10,692 nt of DNA. Source: an archaeon. GTDB lineage: Archaea; Micrarchaeota; Micrarchaeia; Anstonellales; Bilamarchaeaceae. Position 1 is the first letter of the stretch, and the number at the start of each line of letters is the position of its first letter. The stretch covers positions 1 through 10,692 of the forward strand of contig JAGVPF010000075.1 of NCBI GenBank assembly GCA_020052325.1, in the 5' to 3' direction. Under the pieces are notes generated by a model. The model made no database searches. It saw only the letters and a list, made by a program, of their open reading frames with translations, and had not been told where the DNA came from. Made by a program: the position numbers and the translations under genes. Positions 7,205 to 10,692 of the stretch are shown here, piece by piece.

Positions 7205-7247
7205 GTACGTTCAGGCTGCTTTCCTTTTGTACGTCTAGCTATTATAC
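7205..7247 (-). promoter_or_regulatory. Promoter of the phosphate-uptake operon with paired GTACGT repeats
   Basis: The 126-bp gap (7184-7309) upstream of the DUF47 gene contains a TATA-like GTATAATA (minus strand, 7247-7240), predicting a start near 7217 and a leader of about 35 nt. GTACGT occurs twice, at 7205-7210 and 7229-7234, exactly 24 bp apart. One copy lies between the box and the predicted start, the other just downstream. The placement fits a repressor site, but no regulator is known. The rest of the gap shows nothing clear. Confidence 0.35.
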
Positions 7248-7309
7248 GCTGGCGCTCAAACCACCACTCGACTCCGCACAAGCCCTACGCGCGTGCGCGA
7301 GCCCCGGAT

Positions 7310-7681
7310 TCATAACGACGCTTCTTTTTTCAGTTCGCAGCGCAGGTTAATCGACTTTTCTTGCCTGCTGTCAATCACCCCGTCGCGGTTGAACGCGAAA
7401 AGGGTGATATCGCATTTGTACATCTGCGGGTTGGTGAAGCTGTTGCTGTATACGCGGACGGCCTTCTCAAGGTATTCCTCTTTCCCCACGATGCCTACCC
7501 TGAGGCGGCCCTTGCGCAAAGAATTGTTCGGGCTCAGCGAAAGGCGCTCCGGGACGGACACGTCCGCCTCGGCCCAGGCCACCCCCTCGCCATGGTTCTC
7601 AACCCGCAGAATCAGCTCGACATGGTGGCTTGAAAAGCCGAAAAGCACGTCGGGATGGCACCTGAGGCTGAGTTTGACCAA
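7310..7681 (-). CDS. Small beta-rich conserved-looking protein (CARDB/immunoglobulin-like)
   Basis: A 123-residue soluble protein of unknown function. The sequence alternates predicted beta strands: VKLSLRCHPDVLF (2-14), HHVELILRVENHGEGVAWAEADVSVP (about 19-44), RLRVGIVG, AVRVYSNS and KCDITLFAFNRDG (about 89-101), ending in INLRCELKKE. The 'LRVEN-G...A.ADVSVP' pattern recalls CARDB/NPCBM-type beta-sandwich modules that follow 'v.N.G...a.n..v.l..p', but without a signal peptide. Cysteines at 8, 90 and 115 are isolated. The start is a TTG at 7681, chosen because GGTGA lies at 7690-7686, 4 nt upstream, and the LSLRC strand begins immediately. No in-frame ATG exists near this end. It is divergent from the winged-helix gene and 126 bp upstream of the phosphate operon, which has its own promoter-like box. 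It could be a small partner of the divergent regulator, but that is only positional. Confidence 0.72.
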   Translation of the reverse strand: MVKLSLRCHPDVLFGFSSHHVELILRVENHGEGVAWAEADVSVPERLSLSPNNSLRKGRLRVGIVGKEEYLEKAVRVYSNSFTNPQMYKCDITLFAFNRDGVIDSRQEKSINLRCELKKEASL

Positions 7682-7685
7682 ACGT

Positions 7686-7690
7686 TCACC
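7686..7690 (-). promoter_or_regulatory. Ribosome binding site deciding the TTG start at 7681
   Basis: On the minus strand GGTGA is followed by ACGT and then TTG. It is the only start signal at the beginning of this open frame and supports the unusual initiator. Confidence 0.55.
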
Positions 7691-7712
7691 GGACTAACAT
7701 GCACAACTATGA

Positions 7713-7718
7713 TTATAA
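7713..7718. promoter_or_regulatory. Palindromic TATA box shared by divergent genes
   Basis: TTATAA reads the same on both strands. To the right it is about 26 bp before the ATG at 7741 (leaderless start of the winged-helix gene). To the left it would start transcription near 7690, at the GGTGA preceding the TTG at 7681. No other TATA-like element lies in the 59-bp gap. Confidence 0.5.
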
Positions 7719-7740
7719 CCTTTCTCTTAGAAATCGCATC

Positions 7741-8193
7741 ATGATTCCGGAGTCGAGGCTGATACGCTCAGAACTCACCCTGCGGGAGCTTGCCCTCCCC
7801 GATGACGTGCTCCTTGCCAGGAAATCGCTTATCCGGTGGATTGCGTTGTCATTGGGGATGATTCTCCCGAACGAAAGCAGGAGGCTCCTTCTGGACATCC
7901 TTGAAGTGTTGGTCGAGTTCCATGTGAAGGACGAGGAGCCCACGACGAAGGATATCATCGCGAGGCTGGAGAGCCTGACCAAGGAACCTCAGAATCCGAA
8001 GGCCGTCTACTACCACCTTCTCCGGCTGAAAGACAGCGGGGTGCTTGTGCGGAAAAAGGGAAGGTACTACCTGGGGACCGGCGAGAGCAGGAATCTCCGG
8101 GAGATATTCAGGGAGCTCTTCATGAAGAAGGCGGATTTGGCATTCACCAACATCGACCGCGCGCTCGAGAAGCTCGAGAACGGCTATCGCTAA
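7741..8193 (+). CDS. Winged-helix DNA-binding protein (archaeal regulator-like)
   Basis: A 150-residue soluble protein. Residues 1-43 form a leader, MIPESRLIRSELTLRELALPD, then a helical segment VLLARKSLIRWIALSLGMILP. From about 45 to 112 there is a winged-helix fold: helix RRLLLDILEVLVEFHV, helix TTKDIIARLESLTK, recognition-type helix NPKAVYYHLLRLKDSGVLVR (about 85-104) and a two-strand wing, KKGRYYLGTG. The end (about 118-147) is a charged helix, suitable for dimerisation. The recognition helix pattern 'xxYYHLLRLKxxGxLxRxxGxYYL' is typical of archaeal PadR/ArsR-like regulators, but the exact family is not clear. An in-frame ATG at 7699 would add 14 residues; 7741 is preferred because a TATA box lies 26 bp before it and the longer form would span that box. 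It is upstream of and in line with the HMG-CoA reductase gene, 71 bp away, making it a candidate regulator of it or of the divergent gene. Confidence 0.82.
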   Translation: MIPESRLIRSELTLRELALPDDVLLARKSLIRWIALSLGMILPNESRRLLLDILEVLVEFHVKDEEPTTKDIIARLESLTKEPQNPKAVYYHLLRLKDSGVLVRKKGRYYLGTGESRNLREIFRELFMKKADLAFTNIDRALEKLENGYR

Positions 8194-8212
8194 AGACAAA
8201 GGACGGAGAATA

Positions 8213-8242
8213 CCGGAAGAAGTTTGATGAAACTTTAACCGG
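8213..8242. promoter_or_regulatory. 30-bp dyad over the HMG-CoA reductase promoter, candidate operator
   Basis: Inner arms AAGTTT (8220-8225) and AAACTT (8230-8235) flank GATG. Outer arms CCGG (8213-8216) and CCGG (8239-8242) lie on the same symmetry axis, so ten of ten arm positions pair. The right half contains a BRE/TATA-like GAAACTTTAA (8229-8238), so a bound protein would block transcription-factor access. A stem-loop in a read-through RNA from the upstream gene is the alternative. Confidence 0.5.
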
Positions 8243-8251
8243 CGTGTGTAT

Positions 8252-8256
8252 GGAGG
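8252..8256 (+). promoter_or_regulatory. Strong ribosome binding site fixing the HMG-CoA reductase start
   Basis: GGAGG followed by AAAG ends a few bases before the ATG at 8265 (8 nt from GGAGG). It favours this ATG over the in-frame GTG at 8244 and ATG at 8250, which lie before or overlap it. Confidence 0.65.
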
Positions 8257-8264
8257 AAAGTTTC

Positions 8265-9518
8265 ATGGAAGACTTTTCAGGTTTCTACAAATTGAGCGTC
8301 GAGGAGAGGCTGGCCAAGGTCAAGAAGGCGGCCGGACTCTCTGACGAGGAGGCGGATGCCCTCAAGGACAGCGGCGCCCTCAAGCTCGAGCGGGCGGACA
8401 AGACGGTCGAGAACGTGATAGGCGCGGTGCATCTTCCGCTAGGCCTGGCGACGAATTTCACGATAAACGGGAAACACCACGTCATACCGATGGCGGTCGA
8501 GGAGTCGTCGGTGATTGCCGCAGCGTGCAAGGCGGCCAAGCAGACCCTCCCGGATGGCTTCAAGGCGGATGCCGACGAATCCATCATGATAGGCCAGGTC
8601 CAGATAACGCACCTGGAGGATGTCACGGAAGCCACAAAGAACCTCGCACTCAACCGGAAGGAGATACTCGGCATCGCATCCGGCCATATGAAGCAGCATG
8701 AGAGATACGGGTGCGGGGTCCGGGATTTCGAGACGAAGGTGCTGGACACCGAGCGCGGGCCGATGGTTATCGTCGATTTCTTCATCGCGGTGGGCGATGC
8801 GCAGGGAGCCAACATGGTGAACACCGTCCTTGAGAACGTGGCCCCGAGCCTTACCCAGCTGACAGGCGGCACGGTGAGGCTGAGGATAATCAGCAACCTT
8901 GCGACAAGAAGGAAGGCCCGCGCGTCAGCCGTCTGGAAGAAGAGCGTCGTGGGGGAAGAGGCCATCGAAGGCGTGCTGGACGCATGCGAGTTCGCCAAGC
9001 ATGATATTTACCGCTGCGCGACGCATAACAAGGGCATAATGAACGGAATCGATGCCGTTGCCATAGCGACCGGGAACGACTGGCGCTCGGTCGAGGCCGG
9101 AGCCCATTCATTTGCATCATTAGGCCATTACAAGCCGCTGACGCATTACCACCGCAACGAAAAGGGGGATTTGATAGGCTCCATTGAGCTGCCCCTTGCG
9201 GTCGCCACCGTAGGCCCGGCAATCAACAGCAGCCCGACGGCCAAAACTGCCCTGAAAATCATGGGCGTGAAAAGCTCAAAGGAGCTGGCGATGGTTATGG
9301 CATGCGTCGGCCTTGCGAACAATTTTGCCGCGCTTTCCGCCCTTTCGACCGAAGGCATCCAGAAGGGGCACATGAAGCTCCATGCCCGGAACATCGCGAT
9401 GTATACCGGAGCGGTGACACCCGGGGAGACGGAGGCCGTCGCCGAGGCCCTCTCAAGCGAGAGGAATTTCGACATCGAGCATGCAAAGTCGGTGCTTGAG
9501 AAAATCAGGAAGGGATGA
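8265..9518 (+). CDS. mvaA: Class II hydroxymethylglutaryl-CoA reductase
   Basis: It reduces HMG-CoA to mevalonate with two NAD(P)H, the committed step to isoprenoids and thus to archaeal ether lipids and dolichol; class II enzymes can also run in reverse. The 417-residue length and motifs are of the class II (Pseudomonas mevalonii-type) enzyme rather than the class I form common in archaea. Seen directly: VENVIGAVHLPLGLATNF (about 48-65); the substrate and catalytic-Glu segment IPMAVEESSVIAAA (E79/E80); DAQGANMVNT (178-187), equivalent to the DAMGANMVN motif; the catalytic Lys in ATHNKGIMNG (K256); the catalytic Asp in ATGNDWRSVEAGAH (D272); and the catalytic His in HMKLHARNIA (H373) near the mobile C-terminal flap. 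All four catalytic residues are present. NADH versus NADPH use cannot be told. The GlcNAc-1-P transferase gene starts immediately after its stop. Confidence 0.95.
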   Translation: MEDFSGFYKLSVEERLAKVKKAAGLSDEEADALKDSGALKLERADKTVENVIGAVHLPLGLATNFTINGKHHVIPMAVEESSVIAAACKAAKQTLPDGFKADADESIMIGQVQITHLEDVTEATKNLALNRKEILGIASGHMKQHERYGCGVRDFETKVLDTERGPMVIVDFFIAVGDAQGANMVNTVLENVAPSLTQLTGGTVRLRIISNLATRRKARASAVWKKSVVGEEAIEGVLDACEFAKHDIYRCATHNKGIMNGIDAVAIATGNDWRSVEAGAHSFASLGHYKPLTHYHRNEKGDLIGSIELPLAVATVGPAINSSPTAKTALKIMGVKSSKELAMVMACVGLANNFAALSALSTEGIQKGHMKLHARNIAMYTGAVTPGETEAVAEALSSERNFDIEHAKSVLEKIRKG

Positions 9519-10505
9519 ATGGATGGGAATGGGGATTTGATGCTGTATTTCATTGCCTGCGCCGTTCTTGCGTTCGTTGTTGCCATAGTCCTTACGAACC
9601 TTCTGATTCCGCGCCTCCAAAGGGCGGGGATGACCGGGAAGGATGAGAATAAGCCCTCGAATCCTGATATCGCGGAAATGGGCGGCATAGCGATTGTGGC
9701 GGGCTTCAGCGCGGGGCTGCTGCTTGCGATTTTCTTCAGCTCGTTTTTCGGTTTGCAGATTAACCTGGTCTACGTCCTTGCCGCGGTAATCACAATCCAT
9801 ACGATAGCGTTCATAGGGTTGGTCGACGACCTGCTCAGCATCCCCCAATGGATGAAGGCCATACTCCCGCTTTTTGCCGCGGTGCCCCTGGTAGCCGTAA
9901 AAGCCGCGGGCAGCACCGCAATCGCGCTCCCATTGCTGGGGATGGTGGACTTCGGCATTATCTATATACTGGTCCTCGTGCCCCTTGCAATCGCAGTCTG
10001 CTCAAACCTCACGAACATGCTGGCCGGGTTCAACGGCCTTGAGGCGGGGATGGGCGCGGTGATGTTCATCGCATTGTCGATAATCGCAGTCGGGATGAAT
10101 GCCCCGGAGATGTCCGTCATCTCGCTTTCGATGATGGGGGCGCTCCTGGGATTCCTCGTGTTCAACGCATATCCGGCCAAGATTTTCCCAGGCGATGTGG
10201 GTACGCTGACAATCGGGGTCGTGCTGGCGAGTGCGGTCATCATCGGGAACCTTGAGAGCGCCGGCGTAATCCTCATGATTCCATACATCATCGATTTCTT
10301 CATCAAGGCGAAAAACCGGTTCCCCCACACCCGCCAGAAACTCGATGGGGGGAAACTGCACCCTAGGGACGGCCGGGTCAAAGGGCTGGTCCATGTGGTT
10401 ATGAAAATGTTTGGGGGCGCGAGTGAGCGGAACCTGGTCTTCTTCTTTCTCGGGACAGAGGTTGTGCTTGCGCTGGCGGTACTGGCGATGTACCTGAGGA
10501 TATAA
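9519..10505 (+). CDS. aglH: UDP-GlcNAc:dolichyl-phosphate GlcNAc-1-phosphate transferase (Alg7/AglH type)
   Basis: A 328-residue polytopic membrane enzyme with about ten transmembrane segments. It transfers GlcNAc-1-phosphate (or a related amino sugar) from a UDP-sugar to a membrane polyprenyl phosphate, the first step of lipid-linked glycan assembly for N-glycosylation or surface polysaccharide. Seen directly: LIPRLQRAGMTGKDENKP (about 29-46), then AEMGGIAIV (52-60), FIGLVDDLL (98-106, D103 and D104), the eukaryote/archaeal-like CSNLTNMLAGFNGLEAG (161-177), the FPGDVGTLTIG (223-233, D226) magnesium/nucleotide motif, PYIIDFFIKAKN, and LDGGKLHPRDGRVKG (275-289) with the conserved His of the cytosolic loop. 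These follow the GPT/Alg7 pattern rather than bacterial MraY. The ATG at 9519 abuts the TGA of the reductase; ATG 9540, after a GGGGAT stretch, would drop seven residues before the first helix and is a fair alternative. Donor sugar and lipid acceptor are inferred. Confidence 0.9.
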   Translation: MDGNGDLMLYFIACAVLAFVVAIVLTNLLIPRLQRAGMTGKDENKPSNPDIAEMGGIAIVAGFSAGLLLAIFFSSFFGLQINLVYVLAAVITIHTIAFIGLVDDLLSIPQWMKAILPLFAAVPLVAVKAAGSTAIALPLLGMVDFGIIYILVLVPLAIAVCSNLTNMLAGFNGLEAGMGAVMFIALSIIAVGMNAPEMSVISLSMMGALLGFLVFNAYPAKIFPGDVGTLTIGVVLASAVIIGNLESAGVILMIPYIIDFFIKAKNRFPHTRQKLDGGKLHPRDGRVKGLVHVVMKMFGGASERNLVFFFLGTEVVLALAVLAMYLRI

Positions 10506-10508
10506 AAC

Positions 10509-10692
10509 TCATTTACCTTCAATCGTCCTCATGAACCGCATCAGGCTGAAAAGCTCGACAAAGCGCTCATAATCGCTGACGCGGCCTATGTCGAACCAGA
10601 CGCCGTCGAACACGTAGGCATTAAGCGGCTTTTTCGCACCGAGCAGGCGGGGGAAGACGTCTTTCGCGAAATCCTCCTTCTCGCGGATAAAA
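10509..10692 (-). CDS. Sugar-phosphate nucleotidyltransferase, C-terminal end only
   Basis: The minus strand is open from the window edge to a TGA at 10511-10509, giving the last 60 residues of a gene that continues beyond the window. The sequence includes EDFAKDVFPRLLGAKKPLNA, then YVFDGVWFDIGRVSDYERF, then a C-terminal helix LFSLMRFMRTIEGK. The F/D-x-x-P-x-L-L...G-x-W-x-D-I-G-x-x-x-D-Y pattern is that of the end of the NTP-transferase domain of sugar nucleotidyltransferases such as glucose-1-phosphate thymidylyltransferase or mannose-1-phosphate guanylyltransferase, which make NDP-sugars for glycan synthesis. It lacks the left-handed beta-helix extension of the acetyltransferase-fused forms. 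The specific nucleotide and sugar cannot be told from this part. It converges on the GlcNAc-1-P transferase with only 3 bp between stop codons. Confidence 0.85.
   Translation of the reverse strand, partial: FIREKEDFAKDVFPRLLGAKKPLNAYVFDGVWFDIGRVSDYERFVELFSLMRFMRTIEGK

Noticed and set aside
7184-7309. Possible small gene or RNA in the 126-bp gap upstream of the DUF47 gene, including a GC-rich CGCGCGTGCGCG stretch.
   Set aside because: No open frame with a start signal and no stable long stem could be drawn; only the promoter elements listed are supported.

Overview
The window is archaeal chromosomal DNA. It carries A-type ATP synthase subunits B and D, an Alg7/AglH-type GlcNAc-1-phosphate transferase, TATA-type promoters, and GGTGA-type ribosome binding sites complementary to an archaeal 16S tail. 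Genes are compact and fairly GC-rich, with short AT-rich promoters between them. Small cysteine-rich and HEAT-like proteins and the short archaeal regulators suggest a DPANN-like lineage (Micrarchaeota or Diapherotrites type). That placement is a guess from gene content; no rRNA or tRNA gene is present to test it.

Layout. 1-1858: the end of an A-ATPase operon (atpB, 5' truncated, then atpD), plus strand. 1935-3092 (minus) and 3185-3679 (plus): a divergent pair, an unrecognised 385-residue protein and a small HEAT-like protein, sharing a 92-bp AT-rich promoter region. 3742-4967: a probable operon of a secreted or lipid-anchored cysteine-rich protein and a membrane-anchored SIMPL-domain protein. 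5006-5473: a YdjM-like membrane metal-dependent hydrolase. 5523-7183 (minus): a phosphate-uptake operon, a DUF47/PhoU-like protein followed by a PiT transporter. 7310-7681 (minus) and 7741-8193 (plus): a small beta-rich protein and a winged-helix protein, divergent around one palindromic TATA box. 8265-10505: class II HMG-CoA reductase followed directly by the GlcNAc-1-P transferase. 10509-10692 (minus): the C-terminal end of a sugar-nucleotide pyrophosphorylase, converging on the transferase with only 3 bp between stops.

How the genes fit together. HMG-CoA reductase feeds isoprenoid synthesis (membrane ether lipids and dolichol phosphate). The transferase loads the first sugar phosphate onto dolichol phosphate, and the partial nucleotidyltransferase would supply activated sugar. 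The right end therefore reads as a lipid-carrier and glycan-initiation locus. A 30-bp interrupted dyad lies over the putative promoter of the reductase, and a winged-helix gene is directly upstream.

Two translation-start modes are visible. At several promoter-proximal genes the TATA-like box is centred 25-28 bp from the start codon, which predicts leaderless mRNAs. Downstream or leadered genes carry GGTGA or GGAGG ribosome binding sites. No mobile element, CRISPR array, RNA gene or gene-free stretch over 300 bp was seen.
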